Part shown: one piece after another, positions 47,390 through 58,700 of the stretch
How the letters are laid out: every line of letters begins with the position of its first letter
Position numbering within the stretch: position 1 is the first letter of the stretch
DNA from: Acanthochlamys bracteata
Lineage: Eukaryota; Streptophyta; Magnoliopsida; Pandanales; Velloziaceae
Length of the DNA: 64,000 nucleotides
NCBI GenBank assembly: GCA_019914995.1
Contig: CM034127.1
Span: 248,001 to 312,000 of the forward strand
Reading direction: 5' to 3'
Notes under the pieces: generated by a model
Seen by the model: only the letters and a program-made list of their open reading frames with translations
Databases searched by the model: none
What the model was told of the DNA's origin: nothing
Translations under genes and position numbers: made by a program

Positions 47390-48159
47390 AGATGGGACAC
47401 TGCACAAACATCTGCCCACTTCCTTAATTCCCCCTCCTTCAACTAAATCCAGCAAGCACTGACGGCCCTTGAACTGCACTGCAGGGTGAAGTTTGAATGT
47501 CCTAAGCCGTTCAATGTCCCTTGGAAAGTTCGCTAACAACTCGGAATGACACCGATTCTGCTGAACAAAACAGCGAACAAACTCATTGTATCTCTGTCGC
47601 AGCTTTCTATATGTATGTTCAAGATTACCATGCGCAGTCTCCAATGACCTCTCCTGCACCTGTTGCTCCCTCAACAATCTCTTGCAGACCTCAAATTTGG
47701 TTTGTGTTGATCCAGATACCGCATTGGCCAGCTGAAAGTGGTATCTGAATTGGTGCTCATAAGATGCCAATGCTTTCATAGCAGGGTCAGCTGCATTATC
47801 CAAAGGATGAGCACTGAGATGACGATGGCGGGGATGGGATTTGTGGTTCAGGTATTTCAATGCTTTCAGGCATTGGCGGAGGTGCATCAGCATGTAGACG
47901 GGATTTTATTATATAAGAAAACTTCTCGATCACCTCGCGGAAGCTTGTAGTAGTCCAAAGAAGTATTACAGCACAACAACAACTGGTCAGGCAACGGCAC
48001 ACCACAGAGGCATTCTATTGAACGCTGCACGGCCTCAACGGCCGTCGAGCCATCACACTCGAATTCGAAGCTATGCCCATTCTCGGAAACATGAACCAAG
48101 AGTTTCAGGCCAGGAACAAACTCCTCACCAGAAGTCGTCACCGTTGAGCCGGAGCTCAT
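47385..48159 (-). pseudogene. ATG11: ATG11 N-terminal fragment, frameshifted
   Basis: ATG11 is a scaffold protein of plant autophagy. The minus strand from ATG 48,159 encodes an N-terminus similar to ATG11: LKLLVHVSENGHSFEFECDG, then PLPDQLLLC and PRGDREVFLYNK. After this the frame shifts near 47,905, and again near 47,835, where similarity resumes as HPLDNAADPAMKALASYEHQ, FRYHFQ and a helical region up to HPAVQFKGRQCLLDLV. The segment between DQLLLC and DREVF is shorter than in ATG11. Beyond about 47,385 the similarity stops, so only the first 250 or so of more than 1,100 residues are present. Two frame changes, stops and truncation make it a pseudogene. No intron is seen in the fragment; whether it arose by retroposition or by partial duplication cannot be decided here. 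Confidence 0.8.
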
Positions 48160-48896
48160 CGTCTCCACCTCACTCAAATCCCAAAATCCCAAGTTTTTCC
48201 CGACCCTTGTACCAAAATTCCAGTATCTTCACTCTCATTTGGAACAGAAATCCTTCCCTTCAATCAACAATATAAAACTCCCCTAGTTCTCTCACCAACC
48301 AGAGATTAGAACACAACTAGTTGTCGCTACCATGTATAAAAAACTCGAAACGGTTGATCAGAATAATTCCTTCTTCTTCTTCCTCTTCTTCTTCAGAATA
48401 TTGTTATTATTAATCTTAAACAACATTGGAAAAATTCCAACTTTTTAGAGCCGATAAAATCAAAATTCGCTAAACACAAACACTCAATCTTTTTGACAGC
48501 AAATGGAATAATATCGCTAACACTGAAGGAAAACAACCGATTCCTTTTGGAACAAAGTAAACCCCGGGAGAAAGAAAGAAAAAGAAGAAACGCAGCGGCG
48601 GAGAGTAGTAAGAAGGGAGAACAAAAAAGGAATCAATGTGCTTGTTCGATTACTTAGGGGAAAGAGAGAGAAGAGTTGATCTCCAAGAAACTCCTGAATC
48701 AGATTAGGATAATTGGATTGAACGAATCAAATCAAAGATTGAAATTCAAATTGGCGGATTGGGAATTAGGTTTAATGAATTTTGTTAGCGGGAAGAAGAG
48801 AGGAAACTTGCTTCCTTCGGAGGCAAACAGAAAGAAAGAGCCTCTCTCTCACAGAAGGGAAAGAAAGAAGTTTAAGATAAACACCAACGACAACAA
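48160..48896. other. Former upstream region of the ATG11 fragment
   Basis: 737 bp between the ATG11 pseudogene and the tandem array. It is purine/pyrimidine-biased, as in a plant gene leader, which suggests that the duplication that brought the ATG11 fragment included promoter or leader sequence. No gene seen. Confidence 0.4.
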
Positions 48897-50521
48897 GTTA
48901 TGATTCTAGAGACCCAGTGATCTCAGCATAGTGCTGGGATGTTTTTTCTACTGAGGAGAAGCATTCCGCACGGAACGGTACCATATAGCGGTAAATTTCT
49001 ATTATGGCGCATTTTTATGCGCCATAAAGCACTTTCGAGCGTTATGATTTTAGATACCAACTGATTCTCTAATATAGTATTGTGATGTTTTTTCTGTTGG
49101 TATGGTATTGGGAGAGACATTTCGTGCAAAAATGGCACCGTGCGGTGGTAAATTTTCATTATGATGCGTTTTGTATGCCACAAGGCGCTTTTGAGCGTTA
49201 TGATTTTAGAGACCAACTGACCTCCCTGTATGGTGTTGGGATGTTTTTCCTACTGGTATGGTATGAAGAAAGGCATTCCGCGCGGAACGGTGCCGTGCGG
49301 CGATAAATTTCTGTTATGGCGCGCTTTTGTGTGCCATAAGACACTTTTGAGCGTTATGATTCTAGAGACCAACTGACCTCCTAGCATGGTGCTGGGGTGT
49401 TTTTCCTGCTGGTATGGTATGGGGAGAGGCATTCGCGTGGAATGGTGCCGTGCGACAGTAAATTTTCGTTATGGCGCGTTTTTGTGCGCCATAAGGTGCT
49501 TTTGAGAGTTATGATTCTAGAGACTAACTGACCCTTCAGCATGGTGCTGGGGTGTTTTTTCTGCTGGTATGGTATGAGGAGAGGCATTCGAGCGGATCGG
49601 GTGCCGTGCCGTGCGGCGATAAATTTCCGTTATGGCGCGCTTTTGTGCGCCATAAGGTGCTTTTGAGCGTTATGATTCTAGATACGAACTGATCCACCAG
49701 CATGGTGCTGGATTGTTTTATAGCTGGTATGGTATGGGGAGAAGCATTCCGTGCGAAACGGTACCGTGCGATAGTAAATTTCCGTTATGGCGCGCTTTTG
49801 TGCGCCATAAGGCGCTTTTGAGCGTTATGATTCTAGAGACCAACTGACACCCCAGTATGGTACTGGGGTGTTTTTTTTGCTGGTACGGTATGGGGAGAGG
49901 CATTCCGTGCAGAACGGTGCTGTGCCGTGCGGCGGTAAATTTCTGTTATGGCGCGCTTTTGTGCGCCATAAGGCGTTTTTGAGTGTTATGATTCTAAAGA
50001 CCAACTGACCTCCCAGTATGGTGCTGGGGTATTTTTCTTGCTGGTATGGTATGGGGAGAGGCATTCCGCGAGGAACGGTGCCGTGCGGCGGTAAATTTCC
50101 GTTATGGCGTGCTTTTGTGCGTCATCATGCGCTTTTGATATGATTCTAGAGACCAACTGACCTCCCAGTATAGTGCTAGGGTGTTTTTTCTGCTAGTATG
50201 GTTTGGGGAGAGGCATTCCGCGAGGAACGGTGTCGTGTGGCGGTAAATTTTCGTTATGGCGCGCTTTTGTGCGTCATAAGGCGCTTTTGAGCGTTATGAT
50301 TCTAAAGACCAACTGACCTCCCAGCATGGTGCTAGGGTGTTTTTCCTGCTGGTATGGTATAGGGAGAGGCATTCCGCGCGGAACGGTGTCGTGCGGCGGT
50401 AAATTTCCGTTATGGCGCGCTTTTGAGGGTTATGATTTTAGAGACCAACTGACTCTCGAGCATGGTGCTGGGGTATTGTTTCTGCTGGTATGGTATGGAG
50501 AGAGGCATTCAATGCGGAACG
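48897..50521. repeat. Satellite-like array of about 157-bp hairpin units
   Basis: About 10.7 head-to-tail copies. Unit starts (GTTATGATT or equivalent) are at 48897, 49041, 49197, 49353, 49508, 49669, 49824, 49985, about 50136, 50293 and 50429, with spacing mostly 155-161 bp. Each unit contains two dyads: CCAGCATGGTGCTGG, and TTATGGCGC-8 bases-GCGCCATAA. A GC-rich segment CATTCCGCGCGGAACGGTGC separates them. The units are clearly richer in GC than the flanks and contain several CG dinucleotides. The long open frames across the array, with repeated MPLPIPYQQKKHPSTM-like peptides, result from the repeat period and are not considered genes. Confidence 0.93.
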
Positions 50522-50565
50522 AGAGAAGAAGAGGAGAAAAAAAATAAAAGACGAGGTGTTAAGAA

Positions 50566-50730
50566 GAAAGATAAATATGAGTGGTTGGGCCTTATACTTG
50601 TTTTAATGGGCTTGGTCTTAGAAAGATAAATATGAGTACTTAGGCCTTATATTTATTCTAATAGGCTCGGTCTTAGAAAGATAAATATGAGTACTTGAGC
50701 CTTATACTTGTTCTAATGAGCTTGGTCTTA
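50566..50730. repeat. Three tandem 55-bp repeats
   Basis: Units start at 50566, 50621 and 50676 with GAAAGATAAATATGAGT and each contain GCCTTATA-TTGTTCTAAT and CTTGGTCTTA-like sequence. They lie between the 157-bp array and the left end of the Sirevirus. No coding potential. Confidence 0.9.
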
Positions 50731-50740
50731 GATTTGGGAT

Positions 50741-53468
50741 TGTAAGTTCTCCTGTAAGATTAACTCAAGAGGGGAGGGATGAATTGAGTTAATAAATAAA
50801 AAATTTCGTGAAGTTTAGCTATCTTACAGACAGCAGGCTTACAGCCGGCTGAGTCAATTATGTAACCTGCAGACAGAGAGTGTTAGAATATTTGCAGACT
50901 TAGGTAAAGAGAATAGTACTCAGAGTATTTAACGTGGTTCGGTAAAACCTCTTTGCCTCCATCCACGGATGCTCTATCACCAGAGCCAAAGCTTCACTAA
51001 ACCTTTAATAAGCTACATATACATCAAGAGTAAAGTGCTTCATCAAGCACACTTACTCTCGCCGGATTTCTTCACCAAGACAACCCCTTACAGCCTACTA
51101 GGCACCCCTGTCCCTCTGGCTGATATGCTAGCTCTATTACAAGGTTTAAGAACTTTCACCAAGCTCCACCTGAGCTTCCTTATCTGGTGCCTGCAGCACC
51201 TCTGTCACAAGGTCAGTAAGAAGTTACAAGAAAGTAAATAGAAGTTGAGCACATGATCTATCTCATGATGGTTAAGTGTTCACGAAGTTTTTCTAATGAG
51301 ATGATCAGAAAAGTTGCTGAGAGAGATATCTTCAGTGTGATCAGCAGCAGGGTTTCAATTGCTTGAGTAGAGCTGTTGAGTTCTTGTATATCTTTATTCG
51401 TCTTCTATTCTCTCTACTCTTTCTTTATTGCCCTGTCTCCCTTCTTATAGAATTTCATCTCTGTGCAGAAACCGTTGAAGAAGATTGCCGTTGGCGCTCT
51501 TTTGCATTGGTAAATCTTCATGCCAGAGAGGGAGCAGTTTTGCCTAACAGTTAATCAACCGCTTCCTCAATTGTTTTGGCTATCTTTGTGCAATGTCTTC
51601 ATAGCATTAAATGCAATGTAGAGAAATTTAAATTTATCCGCCAGTGATTGTGAACTTGATTTAGCTAAGTTGTTGTCTGTAATATGAGAGCTGAGTTAGC
51701 TTGTCCATATTAAATGCATCCCAGGTTGATTGCTTTGACTTGATTAGAGTTCTTGACTTGTATAATGTGCTTTCTCTCCTTGATCATTGAGCTTTCCTTT
51801 TCTGTGAAAAAGAAGATGATTTTTGCTTGTTGTAGATCTTCTATTTGAATTGCTTCAGTGCGTTGTGAGTTCAGAAGATTTTTGAAGTAAGGAGAGTTCT
51901 GTTATTGTTGAACCCAATACTCTGTTTTGGGTGATACAGAGAAGTCTTCGTATGCTTCAGCGGTTAATCAGCTGACTGATAAAGATATAATTATATACTT
52001 TATAATAATATTTTGGTCATAATTATATATTGATTTATTTATTAATGAGCTAAAATTTTCTTACATTTTGTGGATGTTAGATAATGAAGATAAGTTGGAC
52101 AAATATAGAAAAGCAATAAATTTGAGATAAACCAATAGTTAAAAGAGTGCATGGGGCCCACTAAATTCATTTAGTCCAATTTAAAAGAAGGAGGAGGCTA
52201 CCCTAGTGAATCCCTTCCCACGTGAAGGAAAAAAAAAAAAAATTACTCTTGCTGGCGGCTGCAGACAACAAAAACAGAAAGAAAAGCCCTAATCTCATCC
52301 AAGAGCCCCACGTGAAGAAGAAAAGGAATTTTTTTCTTCTTGGTGGCTGCAGACAACACGAGGGGAGGGAAAGAAACCAGAAAAAAGAAAACAGAGGAAG
52401 AAACGGTGAGGAAATTAAAGGCCGAGGAAGGGGACAGAGCTTGACGGCGGACAAAGCAATAACCAACCAGATTTGATTTTCTTTCTTTTTCCTATTTATT
52501 TCAATAAATTTTATTGCTTGTATTATTTCTATGGGTAGCAAAATATCTTGACTGGAATTTTGGATGAAACCTTAGTGAAATTGTTTGGATTTTTAAACAT
52601 TATTGTGATTAATAATTGTTGAATATTTTGTGAGTTGTTAATCTTTGTATTAATTAAAATTTAAATTTTGAATTTAATTGCTTGATCAATATTGAGTTTG
52701 AAATTTAAAATATTTGTCTAATTATGTTTGCGATGAACAATCGAAATATAATAAAAGAGCTTAGGATTAATAACTGTGATTAGTATTTTCTGGACCAAAG
52801 AGAATATGATTGCATGATTTCTGATTTTGCAATTCTTAATGCATCTCTTGTTTAATTCTGTACTGGACAAAGGTAGAATAAATAAGAGATAGGTGATTCT
52901 AAACTGGACCAAAGTTAGGATCATAATTGAAATCTGACCTAAGGACTGGACCAAAGTATTAGGTACGAAATCTTCACATTAGTCAATAATAAAACTCACA
53001 CTTGATTAAGGATTCAAATAATAGACACTAGTGGTGGATTCTGAAATTTCGGTTATCTTATCTCTTCCGTTTCTAAAAATTTTATTTTTATTATTATTAC
53101 TATTTGATTTTCATACATATTTGTAGTTTAATTAAAAATCTCCATCCTATTACATATTTTATGAGATTAGTTTTGAGTTAGAGTTAGCATCAGTTCCTGT
53201 GGGATAAACTAGGATAGAATCTCTAAATTTTCTTAGGTGATTTTAGCCACACCACTGACTGTAGTGTGACTATGGGATCCTCTATTTTGTATAATGTTTG
53301 ATTTATAGTAGCATGCAGTTGGCTGCATAATGATTGTTATTGTCTGCCGTAAATAAGATGATCTTGATCTATCTAATCCTGCAGAACTTGATTTCAGATC
53401 ATTAGTCTAATATAAATCATAATTCTTAATTCTTTGTTATCATCAAAATTAACTTGATAGTTCCAACA
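50741..53468 (-). repeat. 3' LTR of the Sirevirus, interrupted
   Basis: Matches the right-hand LTR from TGTAAGTTCTCC (50741) to TTCCAACA (53468) once the nested insertion 51977-53254 plus one copy of its 5-bp target duplication is removed, leaving about 1,445 bp. The LTR ORF of about 63 codons (51,363-51,554) is also present in the other LTR and is not considered a gene. Confidence 0.92.
51977..53254. mobile_element. Solo LTR nested in the Sirevirus 3' LTR
   Basis: The intact right-hand LTR reads CAGCTGACTGTAGTGTG without interruption; in the left LTR, 1,278 bp are inserted here. The insert begins TG (TGATAAAG) and ends CA (GCCACACCA), and CTGAC is duplicated on both sides (51972-51976 and 53255-53259). 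This is the signature of an LTR retrotransposon reduced to one LTR. It has no coding region. It contains an internal duplication (52217 and 52307, see findings), the repeated motif ACTGGACCAAAG, and CCTGTGGGATAAACTAGGAT near its right end. The orientation is not decided. Confidence 0.88.
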
Positions 53469-53470
53469 AT

Positions 53471-53687
53471 CTCCCCCTTTTTGATGATGACAAACTAATT
53501 GAGAATTATTGATTTATATTTTCAAAAGCGATCAGATTTTTGGTTTTACCATACCATTGGTTACCTGTGTATGGCTCCCCCTCAACTTGTGCATTTTTGT
53601 TGTTTACCTGTGCATGGCTCCCCCTTAATTTGAGCCATCATTTTTGTATACTATCATGCAATAATTCTTCTGATTTTTCTCCCCCTT
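53471..53687 (-). promoter_or_regulatory. Polypurine tracts of the Sirevirus
   Basis: On the plus strand CTCCCCCT occurs at 53471, 53575, 53618 and 53679, so in element orientation there are four GGGGGAG-type purine tracts before the 3' LTR. The one at 53471-53482 (AAAAAGGGGGAG) directly abuts the LTR and is the expected primer for plus-strand synthesis. Two of the others lie in a direct repeat containing TTACCTGTGTATGGCTCCCC/TTACCTGTGCATGGCTCCCC. Several polypurine tracts upstream of the 3' LTR are a known Sirevirus character. Confidence 0.75.
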
Positions 53688-53938
53688 TGTCATCTCAAAA
53701 AGATGAAGTTATACTAATATAACACAGCTAAAATCTTAGCACTGAGAGCACAGTCAGTATAGGCAAAGATAAAATGGATAAAACGGCTAAAACACAATCA
53801 GTTAAAACACATCTAAAATGTTATAACAAGAAGTGCAACCAAGCAGATATCCAAACATAACAAATGATAAAATAAACGTCTTAACATAGACATTAAAGAC
53901 AGTAGCTAGTAACCAAACTAATCCTAGACAAAGTTTAA

Positions 53939-55446
53939 CTAAATGTGTTCGCGTCTGGAGGATGTCCTACAACCAGGAGGTCGAGGACGTTGATGTTTAG
54001 GTTTGGCAACAGAGGATTGAGGAAGAACCACTACATCATCATCTAAAAAGGCTTGGGAGCTAGAGACAGATTTGTGAGCCATTCGTTTTAGGTTTTTGCA
54101 CTTGAGAGGTAGGCTGGGAATGTTTGAGTGTGATGATGGAGGATCAGAGAAAGGAGGTTGTGTGGTGAGAGGATCATAGTGTGCTTCTGTTGGAGCTGCA
54201 GACTGACTTTCTGTTGGAGCTACTTGAGACAAGGGATCATCCTGCAGAGTTGCTGGGGCTATGTAGACAGTAATGGACAGTGGCTCAGTTTCATGATCTA
54301 TTTCTTCTGAGGCTGCTTGGACAGTGCATTCAGTGGGTGACTCCTTATGCATAGGATGCTTAGTGCCAGTCTCAGGGGTTGCAGATTCTTCATTTCTGCT
54401 TGTGTCTATCTGTGGAGGATCTACATCCTCCCCTGCATGCTCCTGAGCCTTGGCACTTTCTGTCTTGGTGTCCTCTTGTGCAGTCTTAGGTGTGGGGTGC
54501 TCTGGCTAACAGATAGCATCCTTGAGCTGTTCAAAGGTAATATTCAGCTTCTTGATTTCCTTGGTTTGCTCCAGGATTGGATTGTGAATGTTGGTGAGAC
54601 ATTCTGTCAGAGGAGTCAGGGCAGCATTTGTATTGGTCAGAGGGTCGGCTTGAATGTGCTTGGATTTCTCTTCTGCCTCAGTAATTCCTCTCAGAAATTT
54701 TGCATCTAGTTTAAACATCTTTTTCACTTGCAGTGTCCCCATGGGCACTGTCTTAAGGTTGCATATTCTACAGATGATATGGGGATATGGAAAGTGCTTG
54801 CTTCCAGATTTAGATACTCTAATAATGTGGTGCAGCATCACCTCACAGAGATTAACGGGTAGTTTTTTCACTAACCTCTATAGCAAGAATGCATCATAAG
54901 TGGTAATGATATTGCGACTCCCAGACCGAGGAACTATCATCTTTGAAATGATATGGCACAGAGCTCTCGGAAGCAGAGGTAGGTGAGCAGCTAAGTCGTA
55001 TTGGAGTTTGGTGACTATGTCTGTGTCCAATGCTTGCTTCAGATAATTTAGTTTTGAGTCACTTACGGGCGGCATTCCTTCTCTATAGGGTATGTCGAGC
55101 ATCAGAGACATGGACCGCGCCTCCAGATTTATCTCAATGCCATTTACCATTGTTTGGACAGAGGAATTTCCGGCTTCATGGAGGTTTGCATAGAAGACTC
55201 GGACGCATTCTTCAGAGAATTCTCCGGGCAGTCGTTGAATGGCAGCCAACCTTGTGCTTCAAATAGTTCGTCCACTTCTAGCCCAAAGTAGTTGAAATCA
55301 TCAAAATTTATGCTCGCTGGAGTCAAAATCGGGATCGCCAGCTGCCGACTGTATTTCTCATATTTTTGCTTTCCAGTGAATCTGTCGTCCTCACCACGGG
55401 CAATTTTGGAGCGTTTTGGTTGAGATTTTTGGTTTTTCTTTGCCAT
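53939..55446 (-). pseudogene. Accessory (env-position) frame of the Sirevirus, broken
   Basis: Downstream of pol and in the same orientation is a frame of about 500 codons, from ATG 55446 to TAG 53939-53941. It has a basic start (MAKKNQKSQPKRSKIARGED), a central globular part including VNGIEINLEARSMSLMLDIP and PRALCHIISKMIVPRSGSRN, and a proline, serine and glutamate-rich, low-complexity C-terminal third ending in a basic tail. Breaks: one frame change near 55,230, an in-frame TAG at about 54,880, and another TAG at 54508-54506. The central part resembles, from memory, a domain found in many plant transposon-linked proteins (putative plant transposon protein domain), not a known membrane glycoprotein. 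No signal peptide or convincing membrane segment is seen, so the env-like label refers to position only. Confidence 0.65.
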
Positions 55447-55720
55447 GGTGGAGATTTTTAGAGTAGGGTTTGAGGGATTGAGATCTGAGGATTCGGAGAG
55501 AGGGAATTTTTCGGTTTTGAATTGAGAACGATGAGTTGGTAAGAGCTGCCTGGTTGGGTTAGTATATAATGAGTTCAGCCTAAAATGAGTCAGCTTGGTC
55601 ATGTGTTTAGCATGTGACCGGTCAGCTACTTACCCTCATTTTGATAACTGCAGCCAGCTTTGTGTAGCTGATTATATGCTGAAGTTGATGTATAGAATAG
55701 AGATGCAAAACAGAGCAAGA

Positions 55721-58700
55721 TTATATTATACATAGGCCTAACTCATGGCAGATTTTTGAGAAAGAGTCAAATCCTAGAGGTTTAGTAAAGATATCAGCCA
55801 GTTGATTTTCGGAGTTAACAAAGTTTAATACTATGTTATTGCATTCAACATGCTCTCTAATGAAATTATGTTTTAAATCAATGTGCTTTGTGCGTGAATG
55901 TTGAATAAGATTTTTTGATAACTTGATAACACTAGTATTATCACAAAATATGGGCACATTTTTAAAGTCAAAACCAAAATAAAAAAGCTGTTGTTTTATC
56001 CAAAATACCTGAGAGCAGTAGCTTCCAGCAGCTATGTATTCTACTTCGGTAGTGGACATTGCTACTGAAGCCTGTTTCCTAGAGCATCATGATATCAAGT
56101 AGCTTCTTAGAAATTGACATGAGCTACTTGTGCTTTTTCTATCAAGCTTGCAACCACCAAAATCAGCGTCAGCATAAACATATAAATTAAATTCACATCC
56201 TTTGGGGTAGAACAGCCCTAGTTCTTTAGTTCCAACTAAGTAAATAATAATTCGTTTTACAGCTATCATGTGAGACTCGTTTGTATCACTTTGAAATCTA
56301 GCACATAGGCACACACTAAATTGAATATCCGGTTACTGGCAGTTAGATATAAGAGTGATCCAATCGTACCTCTATATAGTTTTTGATCAACTGTTTTACC
56401 TGTCTCATCTCGATTTAATTTGCAAGAGGTAGACATTGGGGTGCTTATCTCCTTGCTTCCTTCAATGCTGTATTTTTTGATCAATTCTTTAATGTACTTG
56501 CTCTGACTTATAAAGATGCCATTTTTCATTGTTTAATTTGTAGACCAAGAAAATAATTCAGTTCACCCATCAGGCTCATTTCAAATTCCTCTTGCATCAG
56601 GTCAGAAAATTTTCTGCATACTCTTTCGTCAGTAGCACAAAAAATTATGTCATCCACGTAAATTTGTACAATTAATGTGTCATTATCTTCATGCAAGGTA
56701 AATAAGGTTAAGTCGATCTTACCTCGACTGAAGCCTTTATCAATCAGAAATGTGTTTAACCGTTCATACCAAACTCTGCGAGCTTGTTTCAGACCATAGA
56801 GCGCTTTATTCAGTTTGTAAACATGACTTGGAAAATTTGTGTTTTCAAAACCAGGAGGTTGTTCAACATACACTTCTTCTTTTAGGAATCCATTCAAGAA
56901 AGCGTTTTTAATATCCATTCGAAAGAGTTTAAAGTCTTTGTGAAATGCAAAAGCAAGTAGTATTCTAATAGCCTCAAGACGTGCAACAGGGGCATAAGTT
57001 TCATCAAAATCTATTCCTTCTTCTTGATTATATCCTTTTGCTACTAGTCTAACTTTGTTTCTAATGATATTACCATTTTTATCCAATTTATTTCCAAACA
57101 CCGACTTAGTTTCTATGATGGATTTGTTTGAAGGTTGCTTAACAAGATGCCATACATTGTTTCTTTCAAACTGATTTAATTCCTCTTGCATAGCAATGAT
57201 CCATAAGTTATCTGTCAGAGCATCATATATGTATTTTGGTTCTAGATTTGATACAAAAGTAGAGTGTTCTATAAAGTTATTTTTGAAATGAGATATAGTT
57301 CTTATACATTCATTTACCTCACCCAATATGTTTTCCTGTGGATGTCTGGATCTGTGCTTGAAAGGTCTATTGATTTGTTCATGGATTTCTGCTTGATCAG
57401 GTAGACTTCCAGAAATTTGTCCTTCCTCTGTTATTTCAGCTGGCTGTTTGTCAGCTGCTTGATTCTCTGTAATTTGTTGTATTTCTGTCGATAGGAATAG
57501 TTCTCCTTCTTCTTCTGACCCTGCATCTAGTTCTAAATTTCTTCTTGGTCCATTATTAGACTCATTAAATAATATATGCATGGATTCTTCAACAATCATG
57601 ATTCGTTTATTAAAGATTCTATATGCTTTTGATGTTGAGGAGTAACCGAGAAAAATACCTTCGTCACTTTTTGCATCAAACTTTCCAATGTTATCTTTCA
57701 CACTATTTAGTATAAAACATTTGCATCCAAAGGTTCTTAAATAAGCAATATTTAGAGTTCTTCCCTTTAGAAGCTCATATGGAGTCTTTTTAAGAATAGG
57801 ACGAACGAATCCACGATTGATAATGTGGCATGCAGTGTTAACAACTTCAGCCCAAAAATATTTTGGCAGGTTTTGCTCTATTAACATGGTTCGAGCCATT
57901 TCTACTAGCACTCTATTTTTCCTTTCTACTACACCATTTTGTTGGGAGTTCTAGGAGCAGAGAAGTTGTGCGTTAAACCATTGGTGTCACAAAATTCATC
58001 AAAAGAAGAATTTTGAAATTCCTTACCATGATCGCTTCTAATAGCACAGATATTGAGATTGAGTTCTTTTTGAATCTTTTTGAAAAAACATATAAATATT
58101 TTTACAGCATCATTCTTATATGCCAGAAAGTAAACCCAATAAAAACGAGAGTAATCATCTACAATTACTAAGCAGTAGTACTTACCTCCCAGGCTTGCTG
58201 TCCTTGATGGTCCAAACAAATTTATGTGTAGTAGTTGTAATGGTTGGCTAGTTGTTATCACTTGTTTGTGCTTGAATGATGACTTCACTTATTTTTCTTT
58301 AGCACAGGCATCACATAATTCATCGAAACTGTAATTTGCTTCAGGCAAACCTTTTACTAATTTTAACTTAAACAGTTTTGATAGAATCTTGATGTTGCAG
58401 CGTCCTAAACGTCTGTGCCAGAGCTAGCTGCTTTTCTGCTGGCTTGCCACTAAGCACATTTTATAGTTAGGAAGATCATCAATATAGAGCACATAAACGT
58501 TACCTTCTCTTTTTTCATTTAATATTTCTTCTCCAGATGATAAGTTAACAATTCAACAGCAGCGATTATCAAAGTTGACCTTGAAGCCATTATCACATAG
58601 TTGACTTATACTTATTAAGTTATGTTTTAATCTTTTAACATGAAGAACATTTTCTATGCAGAGGGATGATGGATTACCTATTTTTTCTACACTTATTATT

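Noticed and set aside
48923-50547. A series of 60-97 codon frames on both strands with similar peptides (MPLPIPYQQ...)
   Set aside because: They all lie in the 157-bp tandem array and arise because successive units keep or shift the same frame; no family resemblance and no start context.
51363-51554. 63-codon frame with hydrophobic start, repeated at 61,564-61,755
   Set aside because: It occurs in both LTRs of the Sirevirus at the same position, so it is LTR sequence rather than a gene.
53939-55446. Calling the accessory Sirevirus frame an envelope gene
   Set aside because: No signal peptide, cleavage site or membrane anchor visible; only its position matches.
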